Shown: positions 19,301-27,815, numbered from the stretch's first letter. The stretch: 64,000 nt of DNA from JAEUJM01 sp044221555 (GCA_044221555.1 JBGAOY010000016.1:1-64000), one strand, 5' to 3'. The notes: generated from the sequence alone by a model not told the origin. Program-made: numbers and translations.

Positions 19301-19419
19301 CGGGCAGCCACGCCCTCCGCTGGTATCACGACGACAACGGCGCCAACCCCACCCCGATTCCCCTGGTCGCCGGCCAGGTGGTCACCGGGGCCAACGAGGT
19401 CCTTCCCGCCTACCCCTGA
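16297..19419 (+). CDS. Secreted protein: 12 NHL repeats, DUF11-like and carboxypeptidase-regulatory-like domains
   Basis: A 1040-aa exported protein. A basic N-terminus precedes a signal segment ('VVLAVAALLATAVTVA', about residues 48-63) ending near 'ADAAPT'. Residues about 80-645 hold twelve NHL repeats of the type 'GNVYVADTGNHRIQKF', enough for two six-bladed propellers. Two DUF11-like domains follow (about 650-850; 'DYHVTIANTTADTLTG' and 'DYGLSITNNTAQALRG'), then two carboxypeptidase-regulatory-like Ig folds (about 855-1035; 'GTVTDANGPLAGVWVIA'). A surface adhesion or scaffold role is inference. GTG 16297 or ATG 16318 could be the start. The 3' end overlaps the convergent methyltransferase gene by 10 bp. 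Confidence 0.88.
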   Translation: MNRTRPPMTQPGVDLRCRPTSRPARRSPGRPHTRPGRPPRRHRGRVVLAVAALLATAVTVADPVGPADAAPTPRFDRSWPTGNGSPSLPVGIAASPTTGTVYVTNLFGNRIERFDADGTFLGQFGTTGAGNGQFNLPHAVAVGPDGSVFVADTANNRIQKFTATGTFVTAWGTAGSGRGQFSAPMGVAVDPTGNVFVADSGNHRVQKFTSTGTYRTSWGREGTLAGRFETPSGIAVSADRQVYVVDARNDRVQQFTGTGTFQRLWGAAGTGNGRFQDPFGVAVDAAGTVYVTDTTANRVQAFSATGLFQAAWGTAGSLDGQFQGAWGVAVASDGTRLLVADKDNSRVQRFAPGLPGARPLFVNAFGTAGQGPGQMNVALAVAIGPSGNVYVSDYGAGRIERFGATGTFLSQWGTYGTGAGQFDQAAGVATDAAGNVYVADTFNHRVQKFTATGTFLAQIGDQSVFEQPDGVAVDAGGNLYVVDHVLDRVRKYNAAGTFVTQWGSTGTGNGQFQDATGIAADSAGNVYVADAGNHRIQKFTATGTYLGQWGSPGSGNGQFDDPEDIAIDRAGDGAVYVVDTGNHRIQKFTLTGSYLTQWGGPGSGDGRFQSPLGVAVNATGSIHVADTGNHRIQVFATGTATTPSVSLAADQSSVGTGEPIDYHVTIANTTADTLTGTVITDPAAPDCEGPVVDILPGATRVVDCTHNTGVDEAGPFANAATVSSDQSNAVTSNTVTTQVGPALTVAMTAPPRVMATRPIDYGLSITNNTAQALRGLRVTDSGVPACAGPVADLAPGATTTVNCSRPTTDADAGSVVLNVAGVDATATQAAFASAVTRVQGRITGTITGPGGPIGGAYVLALDRDFLPLHGDATTDAAGAYSLGVDPGRYYLAFLDPAGAHLAEYSGNRTNALDLTTADLTTVASGSGPATASASLAASGFAPPVNPAGISGTVTDANGPLAGVWVIAINGGVRSATRTNAAGQYTVGNLPPGATYLEFVDPSGSHALRWYHDDNGANPTPIPLVAGQVVTGANEVLPAYP

Positions 19420-20093
19420 GCCGCGGGCCGGCGTCCGTACACGGCGTGGTGGGGGACGGGGTAGCCCCGGTCCCACCGCTCGGCGGTGGTGGCGAGCCCC
19501 TCGTCCTGCATCCAGGCCTCGATCCGCGCCGGCGGGATGAAGTCGATCCGGCCCGCCGCCGACGCGGTGATGCCGGCCAACCTCGTCATCACCAACTCGC
19601 CCGAGCGGGCCACCACGGCCTTGGCCCGCCGGCCCATGTCCATCTCCTTGACCAGCAGCACCCCGTCGGGAGCCAGTGCCTGCGCCGACGCCCGCACCAG
19701 CCGCTCGGCGGCGTCGATCCCCAACAGGTACGCCGCATCCACGATCGTGACGGCGTCGAACGAGCCCGCCGGCAGCCAGTCGGCGGCCACCACCGAGAAG
19801 CTCACCTGCTCGGCGTCGACGCCGAGCCGATCTCGGGCGCCGGCCGCGGCGGCGATCTTGCGGTCGTCGATGTCGACGCCTCGCACACGGCGGCCCGGCG
19901 CACCGGACGCCAGCAGCAGCGCGAGATGGCCGTGGCCGCAGGCGATGTCGAGGATCTGGCCCGCCTCCGGCACCAGCGCGTCGATGGCCCCGAACGGGCA
20001 GAGCCGCAGACGGATGGCCACGTGGGCACGGTCGCCGCCGCGGTAGGCCCCGGCGAGGGCGCGGGTGGTCAGACCGGATCGAGCCGAAGGCAC
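19410..20093 (-). CDS. Class I SAM-dependent methyltransferase
   Basis: A 227-aa protein with Rossmann methyltransferase motifs: motif I 'ILDIACGHGHLALLLA' near residue 47, 'VRGVDIDDRKI' near 70 (acidic residue binding ribose), and 'FDAVTIVDAAYLL' near 111. A carbonyl-adjacent segment 'GVLLVKEMDMGRRAKAV' follows, as in UbiE/FkbM-like small-molecule methyltransferases. The substrate cannot be told from sequence. It converges with the NHL-repeat gene, overlapping it by 10 bp. Confidence 0.8.
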   Translation of the reverse strand: MPSARSGLTTRALAGAYRGGDRAHVAIRLRLCPFGAIDALVPEAGQILDIACGHGHLALLLASGAPGRRVRGVDIDDRKIAAAAGARDRLGVDAEQVSFSVVAADWLPAGSFDAVTIVDAAYLLGIDAAERLVRASAQALAPDGVLLVKEMDMGRRAKAVVARSGELVMTRLAGITASAAGRIDFIPPARIEAWMQDEGLATTAERWDRGYPVPHHAVYGRRPAAQG

Positions 20094-20272
20094 ACCCCAT
20101 CGTGCCCTGGTGGGGGCGGTGGCCGCCCGTCACGGCCGCGGGCGGGCGGGTGCCGGGATCGCCGGGGCTGGGCCGAACGCCGGGGCTCAGCGGTCGGACG
20201 GCCCGCCGCTGCGCCGAGCGGTTACCGTGACAAGGGGTGCGCCGCTGCTCGGCGCGAGGCGGAGAGGACGCA

Positions 20273-21202
20273 ATGGCGACCCTGGTGGTGAACGCGGACG
20301 ACTACGGGCTCACCGCCGGAACGTCGCGCGCCATCGTCCGGGCCCACCTCGAGGGCGTGGTCACCAGCACCTCCGTGCTCACCCTGGCCCCCGCCTTCAC
20401 CCGGACGACCGCGTGGTTGGACGACGCGCCCGGGTTGGGCGTGGGGCTGCACCTGGCCGCGGTCGGCGAGGACCCGCCGCTGCTCAGCGCGTCCGAGGTA
20501 CCCACCCTCGTCGACCGCAAGGGCCGTCTCGCCCTCAGCTCGTTGAAGATGGTGCCGCGACTGGCGGCGGGCCGCATCGACCCCGCCGACCTCGAGCGCG
20601 AGTTCACCGCGCAGTACGAGGCCTTCGTGTCCACCGGCCGCGCGCCCACGCACCTCGACACCCACCACAACCTGCACCTGTGGCCCATGGTGGGCGACGT
20701 GGTCACCCGGCTGGCGACGACGTGGTCGGTGCCGGCGGTGCGCGTGCCGTGGTCCCGTGCCCGCACACCGATCGGCGCCGGCGTGCGCCACCTCGGCACG
20801 AAGCTCCGCCGGCGCGCCGACGGGGCCGGGCTCTGGCACCCCGACGTGTACTACGGCATCGACGAGGGTGGCCGGCTCGACACCGCGGCGCTGGTGGCGT
20901 TGGTCGACCGCCTCCCGCAGGACCCGGCCACCACCATCGAGGTGGCGGTGCACCCCGGCGAGCACGGCGACGCCGAGTTGGCCCGCTACCCGTGGCCGGG
21001 AGCGTGCCGTGACGCCGAGCTCGAGGCGCTCACGTCGCCGGAGGTGCAACGCCGAATGCGCGCCGGCGGCCACCGCCTGGTGCGGTACGGGCCGCACACC
21101 CCATGTCCGCCGCACCGGCCCGCGTCCGTCGACCGCTCGGGGGGCACCGACCTCGACCTCCCGAGCGCCGGTCCCGACCGCGACGAGACCCTCACCGCCT
21201 GA
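20273..21202 (+). CDS. ChbG/YdjC-like carbohydrate deacetylase
   Basis: A 309-aa protein of the YdjC/ChbG family, which deacetylates N-acetylated sugars (chitooligosaccharides in enteric bacteria; hopanoid or glycolipid substrates in others). Metal-site motifs are visible: 'VVNADDYGLT' at the start (Asp pair), 'GVGLHLAAVGE' near residue 57, and 'PTHLDTHHNLHLWP' near 127 (two His ligands). 'EVAVHPGEHGD' near 223 fits the C-terminal active-site segment. ATG 20273 follows GGAGAGG. It is a plus-strand insertion beside glmM. Confidence 0.85.
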   Translation: MATLVVNADDYGLTAGTSRAIVRAHLEGVVTSTSVLTLAPAFTRTTAWLDDAPGLGVGLHLAAVGEDPPLLSASEVPTLVDRKGRLALSSLKMVPRLAAGRIDPADLEREFTAQYEAFVSTGRAPTHLDTHHNLHLWPMVGDVVTRLATTWSVPAVRVPWSRARTPIGAGVRHLGTKLRRRADGAGLWHPDVYYGIDEGGRLDTAALVALVDRLPQDPATTIEVAVHPGEHGDAELARYPWPGACRDAELEALTSPEVQRRMRAGGHRLVRYGPHTPCPPHRPASVDRSGGTDLDLPSAGPDRDETLTA

Positions 21203-21290
21203 CCACCGGTCCCTGGGAGGCGACGGAGCGAGCCGGACGCCGACACCACAGCTCCCGCCGGCTGCCACCAGCAGGGCGAGCGGCCAGCGG

Positions 21291-22613
21291 TCAACCGGCG
21301 AGTCGGTGGACCGCGTCGACCAGGCGCCGGGCGGCGGCATCGGCCTGCCCCGCGGTGGGGGCCTCGACCATGACCCGCACGACCGGCTCGGTGCCGCTGG
21401 GCCGCACCAGCACCCGGCCGTGGTCGCCCAGCTCGGCCTCGACGGCCGCGATGTCGGCGGCCAGGTGCTCGACCAGGGCGGCGTCGCGCCGGGCCACCCG
21501 CACGTTGTGCAGCACCTGGGGCAGCTGGGTCATGGCCGCGCCGGCGAGGTCGGCGAGGGTGCGCCCCGTCCGGGCCATCACGTCGAGCACCTGCACCCCG
21601 GTGAGCAGGCCGTCGCCGGTGCTGGCCAGGTCGCGGAAGATGACGTGGCCCGACTGCTCGCCCCCCAGGGACCAGCCGCCGGCCTCGAGGGCCTCCAGCA
21701 CGTAGCGGTCGCCCACCTGGGTGTCGACCACGGTGATGCCCCGGTCGGCCATGCCCAGGCGGAAGCCCAGGTTGGTCATGACCGTGACCACGACGGTGTC
21801 ATCGGGCAGGCGCCCCCGCTCGTGGCGGTCGATGGCACAGATGCCGATCAGGTGGTCGCCGCTCACCAGCGACCCGGCGGCGTCCACGGCCAGCACCCGG
21901 TCGGCGTCGCCGTCGAAGGCCAGCCCGGCGTGGGCGCCGGCCGCCCGCACCTGCGCCTGCAACGACTCGGGGTGGGTCGACCCGCAGCCGTCGTTGATGT
22001 TGGTGCCGTCGGGGGCGGCGTGGAGCACGTCGACCCGCGCGCCCAGGCCCTCCAGGGCGGGCCCGGCGACCTCCGAGACCGCGCCGTTGGCGCAGTCGAT
22101 CACCAGGTGCAACCCGTCGAGTCGGCGTCCCTCGATCGAGGCGGCGACGGCGTCGGCCCACCGGCCCACCTGCCCGTGCACGTCACGGACCGCGCCGTCG
22201 GGTGCCGCCGGCGTCGGCTCGCCGAGCAACGAGTCCAGCTCGGCCTCGAGCCGCTCCTCCACGTCGTCGGTGAGCTTGCGGCCTCCCGAGGCGAACAGCT
22301 TCACGCCGTTGTCGGGCGCAGGGTTGTGCGAGGCCGAGATCATGGCCGCCGGGTGGTCGTCGGCGGCCGACAGCCACGCCACCGCCGGCGTGGGCGCCAC
22401 GCCCAGCAGGTCGACGGTCACCCCCTCGGCGGCCAGACCGCGAGCCAGGGCGGCCTCCAGGCGCGGCCCCGACACCCGGGTGTCGCGTCCGATCACGAAC
22501 CGCTCGGCGGGCAGCACCCGCGCCGCGGCGCGGCCCAGCGCGACCACCAGGTCGTCGGTGAGCTCGGTGTCGGCGACGCCCCGCACCCCATCGGTGCCGA
22601 AGCGCAGGGTCAT
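21291..22613 (-). CDS. glmM: Phosphoglucosamine mutase
   Basis: A 440-aa phosphohexomutase converting glucosamine-6-P to glucosamine-1-P on the route to UDP-GlcNAc. It begins 'LRFGTDGVRGVADTEL'. The active phosphoserine loop is 'MISASHNPAPDNGVKLF' near residue 95, the Mg loop 'FDGDADRVLAVD' near 237, the sugar loop 'GEQSGHVIF' near 320 and the phosphate loop 'RPSGTEPVVRVMVEA' near 405. The length is normal. It follows rpsI after 165 nt containing the hairpin at 22660-22697, and pairs functionally with glmS farther along. Confidence 0.97.
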   Translation of the reverse strand: MTLRFGTDGVRGVADTELTDDLVVALGRAAARVLPAERFVIGRDTRVSGPRLEAALARGLAAEGVTVDLLGVAPTPAVAWLSAADDHPAAMISASHNPAPDNGVKLFASGGRKLTDDVEERLEAELDSLLGEPTPAAPDGAVRDVHGQVGRWADAVAASIEGRRLDGLHLVIDCANGAVSEVAGPALEGLGARVDVLHAAPDGTNINDGCGSTHPESLQAQVRAAGAHAGLAFDGDADRVLAVDAAGSLVSGDHLIGICAIDRHERGRLPDDTVVVTVMTNLGFRLGMADRGITVVDTQVGDRYVLEALEAGGWSLGGEQSGHVIFRDLASTGDGLLTGVQVLDVMARTGRTLADLAGAAMTQLPQVLHNVRVARRDAALVEHLAADIAAVEAELGDHGRVLVRPSGTEPVVRVMVEAPTAGQADAAARRLVDAVHRLAG

Positions 22614-22659
22614 CCGGCGGGGACCGTTCGCCAGGCCGTTGCCCGAACGGGGCACAGGC

Positions 22660-22697
22660 GGAGGAAATACCCGTCACCCGTGACCGCTATTTCCTCC
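22660..22697. promoter_or_regulatory. Long two-part hairpin between rpsI and glmM
   Basis: GGAGGAAATA (22660-22669) pairs perfectly with TATTTCCTCC (22688-22697). Inside, GTCAC (22673-22677) pairs with GTGAC (22680-22684). Three unpaired bases on each side separate the stems. The element lies 47 nt upstream of glmM in the direction of transcription and 82 nt past the rpsI stop. It could terminate ribosomal transcription, be processed, or control glmM. Confidence 0.6.
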
Positions 22698-22778
22698 AGC
22701 TGCGTTCGGCCCGTCGCGGCGCTCGACGACAACGCGCGCAGCTTCGCCGGCCGGGTGGTCAGGGGAGGGCCGCCGCGG

Positions 22779-23171
22779 CTACCGCTTGGAGTACTGCGGT
22801 GCCTTGCGGGCCTTCTTGAGGCCGTACTTCTTGCTTTCCTTCTCGCGGGCGTCGCGGGTGAGGAAGCCCGCCGCCTTGAGGGCCGGGCGCTGCTCCTCGT
22901 CGAGGGCGATGATGGCCCGGGCGATGCCGAGGCGCAGGGCGCCGGCCTGGCCGGACGGCCCGCCGCCGTGGATGGTCGCGTCGATGTCGAAGGCCTCGGC
23001 CTGCTCGGTGAGGCGGAGGGGCTCGGCCAGGATCATGCGGTGCGTCTCGGAGGGGAAGTAGTCCTCGACAGGGCGCTTGTTGACGGTGATGGTGCCGGAT
23101 CCTTCACGGACCCGGACCCGGGCGATGGCGGCCTTGCGGCGACCGGTGGTCTGCACGAGGGGCTTGGACAT
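22779..23171 (-). CDS. rpsI: Ribosomal protein S9
   Basis: A 130-aa small-subunit protein whose C-terminal tail reaches the P-site tRNA. It shows 'TGRRKAAIARVRV' at the start, 'YFPSETHRM', 'GGGPSGQAGALRLGIARAI' and the invariant basic end 'KKARKAPQYSKR'. ATG 23171 follows rplM by 17 nt, the usual rplM-rpsI pair. The N-terminus lacks the long acidic extension common in actinobacterial S9. Confidence 0.98.
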   Translation of the reverse strand: MSKPLVQTTGRRKAAIARVRVREGSGTITVNKRPVEDYFPSETHRMILAEPLRLTEQAEAFDIDATIHGGGPSGQAGALRLGIARAIIALDEEQRPALKAAGFLTRDAREKESKKYGLKKARKAPQYSKR

Positions 23172-23188
23172 GGCGTCTCTTCTCGGTC

Positions 23189-23638
23189 TCAGTCGCGGGC
23201 CCGCGCGTGGTCGAGCACGAGGGGCTCGGGGCGCTGGGCGGAGTGGGGGTGGTTGGGGCCGGCGTAGACCTTGAGCTTGCTCATCATCGAACGGCCCAAG
23301 CGGGTCTTGGGCAGCATCCCCTTGATCGTCTTGCGCACGGCCTCCTCGGGCTTCTTGGCCATGAGGTCGGCGTAGGTCTGGCTCTTGAGGCCGCCCGGGT
23401 AACCGGAGTGGCGGTGCACCATCTTGCGGTCGGCCTTGCCCGAGGTGAGCACCACCTTGTCGGCGTTCACGATGATGACGTGGTCGCCGGTGTCGAGGTT
23501 GGGCGTGAAGGTGGGCTTGTGCTTGCCGCGGAGACGGGTGGCGACCTCGGTGGCCAGCCGGCCGAGCACGAGGCCCTCGGCGTCGACGACCAGCCATGAG
23601 CGCTCGATCTCGCCGGCTTTCGGGGTGTAGGTGGGCAC
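23189..23638 (-). CDS. rplM: Ribosomal protein L13
   Basis: A 149-aa large-subunit assembly protein with 'RSWLVVDAEGLVLGRLAT', 'GDHVIIVNADKVVLTSGK', 'RHSGYPGGLKS' and 'MLPKTRLGRSMMSKLKVYAG'. GTG 23638 is chosen because homology begins there and GAAGG lies just upstream; longer frames upstream are non-homologous. It heads the rplM-rpsI pair and is separated from truA by a GT-C-like gene. Confidence 0.97.
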   Translation of the reverse strand: MPTYTPKAGEIERSWLVVDAEGLVLGRLATEVATRLRGKHKPTFTPNLDTGDHVIIVNADKVVLTSGKADRKMVHRHSGYPGGLKSQTYADLMAKKPEEAVRKTIKGMLPKTRLGRSMMSKLKVYAGPNHPHSAQRPEPLVLDHARARD

Positions 23639-23755
23639 AGCGCAGCCTTCAGGTGTTTGGGTTGGGGCGTTGGCCCGCGAGCCGCTGACGGCCGCGACGG
23701 GCGACCGACCACGATACGGCGGCCGCCCGGCGATCGGCAACTCGCCCGCCCTGGT

Positions 23756-25543
23756 TCACGGATCGACCGTGACCACCACGCACTGCAGCTGCGGCACCTC
23801 GGCGGCCCGGCGGGGCGTAACCCCCCGCATGCACACCCGGTGGTCGCCCGGGGCCGGCGACACGTCGGCGAGCACCTCGTCGAAGCCGTGGTCGGCGCCG
23901 AGCCCGTAGCGGTCGACCAGCTCGGGCCGGGGGCGGTCGGCCGTGGCGATGGTCGCGACGGGCTCGGTGAGGTCGTCCACGAACACCTCGACGGCGATCG
24001 GCTCGGCCGTCGAGCGGTCCAGCACCCACCCGCTCACGGCCAGGCCGGCGGGCGACACCTGGGCGGTGTCCAACCGCCCGACCGGCTCGTAGAAGCGGGC
24101 GGGCAGGTCGTCGGAGAGCGTGGCCCAGGGGAGCACCACGCGGTCGGCGGCCAGCGGCGTGAGCGGGTCGTCGTAGAACTCGACGGTGCCCGCGCCCGGC
24201 CCGTAGTACACCTCCTGGGCGTAGCCCACCGAGTCGGCCTCGAGGGCCAGCACGCTGTTGCGCACCGGGTAGTCGGGGCCCACCAGGAAGTGGGTGTCGG
24301 CGGGATCGTCGGCGTGGTCGCCCAGCGCCGCCAGCAGCACCCGGGCGTCACGAGCGGCGTCGCTCCAGGTGACGAGGGCGACGTGCTGGCCGGTGACGGC
24401 CACCACCACCAGCCCCAGGGCCCCGAGCGCACCGAGCGGGGGCGAGCGCCGCCACACGAACTGGCCGATCCCCACCAGGATCATGGCCGCGCCCATCGAG
24501 GACAGCCCGAACACGCGGGTGGTCAGGCCGAACTCGCCGGCCTGGACCCAGCGCGGGGTCGTCACCAGCACCACCAGCCCCGCCGCCCACACCAGCAGGC
24601 CCAGCAGCACCAGCGCGGGGCCCTCGCCGGGGCGACGCTCCCCGCGCCACCACGCCACCACGCACACCACCGTGCCGGCGAGCACGGCGAGGGCGACGCC
24701 CGAGCGGAGCAGGGCCGGCGGGTCGGCCGACGCGAACAGCCCCGATCCGAAGTGCCCGCGCCACAGGTGGGCCACGTCGGGGAGGTGGACCTCGGCGGGA
24801 TAGGTCGGGTGCAGCGCCGCCCAGATCGAGCTGAGGGCCACGGCGGCGAGGATCTTGGCCCGGTCGCGCGCGGGTAGCCCGCCGTCGACGGGCGTGGCCA
24901 CCGCGGCGATCGCCGCCATCGGGATCACCACCTGGTAGCAGAGCGCGGCCGCCGCGAAGCACAGCGCGGGCGCCAGCCAACGGCCCCTGGTCAACCAGAG
25001 GACGCCGGCGAGCAGGAGCACCAGCGAGAGCAGCGCCTGGACCACGTTGCCCCACACGGTGAGCGCCGCGTGGGTGGGCAACAGCACCCACACGGCCGTG
25101 ACCAGGAACGCCGACGACCGGGTGACCAGACGGGCCAGCACCAGGTAGAGCAGCACCACCACGGCCAGGTTGAGCAGCGTGACCATGACCAGCAGGCGCA
25201 CCGCGGAGGTGCCGGCCAGCCGGTACACCACGTTGTAGAGCACCCACGCCACCGGCCGGCTGATGCGGATGCCCGGGTCGGTGTGGCGCAGGCTGTGGAA
25301 GGTGCCGAACTGCTGCGTGTCGCTGATCAGGCGCCAGTCGTCGAGGAACAGCCCCGCACCCAGCCACGCGTACCAACCCGCGACGGCCAGCACGAGGCCG
25401 ATCAGCACCGCGAGGTGCACCGCCACCGGACGCTGTCGCGCCCAGCCCAGGATGCCGTCGCCCACGCCGGGCGTGTCGTCGCCCACGCCAGGGATGGCGT
25501 GGCGTGGGGCCGAGGTGACCTCCCGCCCCGAGGCCGCGGTCAC
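23756..25543 (-). CDS. GT-C-like polytopic membrane protein with C-terminal beta domain
   Basis: A 595-aa protein with about 10-11 membrane segments starting near residue 40. The first extracytoplasmic loop has 'AGLFLDDWRLISD', the acidic D-D motif expected of GT-C glycosyltransferases using lipid-linked sugars. After the last TM comes an outside domain ending in a conserved fold ('AVSGWVLDRSTAEPIAV', then 'DHGFDEV' and 'HRVCMRGV'), seen in many actinobacterial surface proteins. It is related to the second half of the 1104-aa protein at 33902-37216. GTG 25543 overlaps the truA stop by 4 nt, so it is translationally coupled and inserted between truA and rplM. Donor and acceptor are unknown. 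Confidence 0.72.
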   Translation of the reverse strand: MTAASGREVTSAPRHAIPGVGDDTPGVGDGILGWARQRPVAVHLAVLIGLVLAVAGWYAWLGAGLFLDDWRLISDTQQFGTFHSLRHTDPGIRISRPVAWVLYNVVYRLAGTSAVRLLVMVTLLNLAVVVLLYLVLARLVTRSSAFLVTAVWVLLPTHAALTVWGNVVQALLSLVLLLAGVLWLTRGRWLAPALCFAAAALCYQVVIPMAAIAAVATPVDGGLPARDRAKILAAVALSSIWAALHPTYPAEVHLPDVAHLWRGHFGSGLFASADPPALLRSGVALAVLAGTVVCVVAWWRGERRPGEGPALVLLGLLVWAAGLVVLVTTPRWVQAGEFGLTTRVFGLSSMGAAMILVGIGQFVWRRSPPLGALGALGLVVVAVTGQHVALVTWSDAARDARVLLAALGDHADDPADTHFLVGPDYPVRNSVLALEADSVGYAQEVYYGPGAGTVEFYDDPLTPLAADRVVLPWATLSDDLPARFYEPVGRLDTAQVSPAGLAVSGWVLDRSTAEPIAVEVFVDDLTEPVATIATADRPRPELVDRYGLGADHGFDEVLADVSPAPGDHRVCMRGVTPRRAAEVPQLQCVVVTVDP

Positions 25544-26379
25544 GACGGGTGCGGCCCCGGCTCGGCCGGGTAGCGGACCTCCCAGAGGCACAGCCCGTGG
25601 GGCGGGGCGAGGGCAGGGACGGCGTGGCGGTCGCGGGCGGCGATGATGCCCATCATCTCACCGGGCCGGAGACGGCCCTCGCCCATGAACACGAGGGTGC
25701 CCACCAGGCTGCGCACCATCTGGTGGCAGAACGACGAGGCCTCGATCTCGAAGCGCAGCACCCCGTCGCCCACGTCGACCCAGCGGGCGTCGGTGACGCG
25801 CCGCACCAGCGAGCGCGGGTGGCCGGACGCCAGCGGCGGCGGTGTGCGGCAGAACGAGCTGAAGTCGTGCTCGCCGATCAGCGGGTCGCAGCCCAGCCGG
25901 AGCAGGCTCAGGTCGAGCGGGCGGGGCACGTGCCAGCTGGTCGGGGCGAGGAAGGGGTCGGGCACGGGCCGGTTGAGCACCGTGTACCGGTAGCACCGGG
26001 CCGTGGCCGAGGAGCGGGCGTCGAAGCCGGGGGGTGCCACCGCGGCGTCCCGCACCGCGATGGCGGGCCCGCAGAGCGCGTTGAGCGAATGCTGCAGGTC
26101 GGCCACCACCACGCCCTCCGGTGCGTCGAAGGTGACCACCTGGCCCCAGGCGTGCACGCCCGCGTCGGTGCGGCCGGCGCAGGTCATCGCGATCGGGCGG
26201 TCGAGCACCCGCTCGATGGCCGCCTGCAGGGTGGCGCCCACCGTGGTGACACCCTCGTTGGGCCAGAACCCGTGGAACCCCGACCCGTCGTAGGCCACCG
26301 TCAGTCGCACGCGGACGGGGGGCGCGCCCTCGTCGTCGCCGGGGATCAACTGCAGTTGCTCGTCGCCGTCGGCGGGCAC
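25540..26379 (-). CDS. truA: tRNA pseudouridine(38-40) synthase TruA
   Basis: A 279-aa enzyme isomerising uridines 38-40 in tRNA anticodon arms. The catalytic Asp is in 'CAGRTDAGVHAWGQVVTF' near residue 70. 'VAYDGSGFHGFWPN' near 28, 'ARCYRYTVLNRP' near 131 and 'FEIEASSFCHQMVRSLVG' near 215 are all family motifs. The first 20 or so residues are an acidic extension that may not be translated. It ends the alpha operon after rplQ, the usual place in actinobacteria. Confidence 0.95.
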   Translation of the reverse strand: MPADGDEQLQLIPGDDEGAPPVRVRLTVAYDGSGFHGFWPNEGVTTVGATLQAAIERVLDRPIAMTCAGRTDAGVHAWGQVVTFDAPEGVVVADLQHSLNALCGPAIAVRDAAVAPPGFDARSSATARCYRYTVLNRPVPDPFLAPTSWHVPRPLDLSLLRLGCDPLIGEHDFSSFCRTPPPLASGHPRSLVRRVTDARWVDVGDGVLRFEIEASSFCHQMVRSLVGTLVFMGEGRLRPGEMMGIIAARDRHAVPALAPPHGLCLWEVRYPAEPGPHPS

Positions 26380-26410
26380 CGGTGGCGTCCGGGTGAGCCC
26401 TGGGCCCGGG

Positions 26411-26764
26411 TTAGACCAGCTCGATGCGGGCCATCGGCGCGTTGTCGCCGTGGCGGGGGCCCAGCTTCAGGATGCGGGTGTAGCCGCCCTGACGGTCGGC
26501 GTACCGGGGACCGATCTCGTCGAACAGCTTGGCCGTCACCTCGCGGTCGTTCAGGTAGGCCACCACCTGACGGTGGTTGTGCAGCCCGCCCTTCTTGGCC
26601 TTGGTGATCATCTTCTCGGCCACGGGGCGCAGGGCCTTGGCCTTGGCCTCGGTGGTGACGATGGCCTCGGCGGCCACCAGCGAGGCGACCAGGTTGGCCA
26701 TCTGCAGGCGGTGGTGCGCGGAGGACCCGCCCATGCGGCGGCTCTTGGGGGGGGTTGCGGGCAC
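26411..26764 (-). CDS. rplQ: Ribosomal protein L17
   Basis: A 117-aa large-subunit protein near the exit tunnel, with 'GGSSAHHRLQMANLVASLV', 'TTEAKAKALRPVAEKMITKAK', 'HNHRQVVAYL' and 'RQGGYTRILKLGPRHGDNAPM'. It has a GTG start. It follows rpoA by 25 nt in the alpha operon, and truA follows it. Confidence 0.98.
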   Translation of the reverse strand: MPATPPKSRRMGGSSAHHRLQMANLVASLVAAEAIVTTEAKAKALRPVAEKMITKAKKGGLHNHRQVVAYLNDREVTAKLFDEIGPRYADRQGGYTRILKLGPRHGDNAPMARIELV

Positions 26765-26789
26765 AGCGGGCTCCTCGTCGTTCCAGAAA

Positions 26790-27728
26790 TCAGTCGCGGG
26801 TGCGGAGCTTGAGGCCCCGCTCGTCGAGCTTGACCGTGACCTCGTCGAGCGACTTCTGGCCGAAGTTGGTGATGGCCAGGAGGTCGTCCTCGGTCTTCTC
26901 GAGCAACTCGCCCACGGTGTTGACCTGGGCGCGCTTGAGGCAGTTCCGGGGACGCTCGGACAGGTCGAGGTCTTCGATCGGGAGGTCGAGGTCGGGGGAG
27001 CCGGCGCTGACGGTGGCCACCTCGCCGAGCTCGAGGCCCTGGGGCTCGTCGCTCATCTCCTCCACCAGCTGCACCAGCGAGCGCAGGGTGGACCCGGCCG
27101 AGGCCAGCGCCTCGCGCGGGGTGATGGAGCCGTCGGTGAGGATGTCGAGCTCGAGGCGGTCGTAGGCGGTGTCGTGCTCGACGCGGGTGGGCGACACCTC
27201 GAAGGTGACGCGGCGCACGGGCGAGAAGATCGAGTCGACCGGGATCACGCCGATGGTCGACGAGGTCTTGTTGCGGTCGGCCGACACGTAGCCGCGGCCC
27301 TGCTCGACGGTGATGTCGATGGCCAGGCGGCCCTTGGCGTTCAGGGTGGCGATGTGGAGGTCCTCGTTCAGGATCTCCACCTCGGGGTTGGTGTTGAGCG
27401 CCGCCGCGGTGACGTCGGCAGGGCCGCGCACGTCGAGGCGGAGGGTGACCGGCTCGTCGGAGTGGCAGACCATCACCAGGTCCTTGAGGTTCAAGATGAC
27501 GTCGGTGACATCCTCGGTGACCCCGGCGATGGTGTCGAATTCGTGCAGGGCGTCGTCGAAGCGCACCTGGGTGACCGCGGCCCCCGGGATGGACGAGAGC
27601 AGGGTGCGGCGGAGCGAGTTGCCGAGCGTGTGGCCGAAGCCGGGCTCGAGGGGGCTGACGGCGAACTTCTGCCGGGAGCCCTCTTCTTCGGAGCTCGGCT
27701 CGACCGTCGGGCGCTGAATGACCAGCAT
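26790..27728 (-). CDS. rpoA: RNA polymerase alpha subunit
   Basis: A 312-aa protein that scaffolds RNA polymerase assembly. The N-terminal domain has 'FAVSPLEPGFGHTLGNSLRRTLLSSIPGAAV' features near residues 23-53 and 'VNPTRVEHDTAYDRLELDI'-type segment near 180. The C-terminal domain (about 245-310) has 'IEDLDLSERPRNCLKRAQVN' and 'LTNFGQKSLDEV'-like hairpins (here 'ITNFGQKSLDEVTVKL') for DNA and activator contacts. It is preceded by rpsD and followed by rplQ. Confidence 0.98.
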   Translation of the reverse strand: MLVIQRPTVEPSSEEEGSRQKFAVSPLEPGFGHTLGNSLRRTLLSSIPGAAVTQVRFDDALHEFDTIAGVTEDVTDVILNLKDLVMVCHSDEPVTLRLDVRGPADVTAAALNTNPEVEILNEDLHIATLNAKGRLAIDITVEQGRGYVSADRNKTSSTIGVIPVDSIFSPVRRVTFEVSPTRVEHDTAYDRLELDILTDGSITPREALASAGSTLRSLVQLVEEMSDEPQGLELGEVATVSAGSPDLDLPIEDLDLSERPRNCLKRAQVNTVGELLEKTEDDLLAITNFGQKSLDEVTVKLDERGLKLRTRD

Positions 27729-27815
27729 GGTGCGGCTACCTCGGGAATGTCGGGGGTGGACCGGGGACGGGGACCCCGGGGGACAGCTGTGGTGCAGGTG
27801 GTGCGGTGCGGGTGA

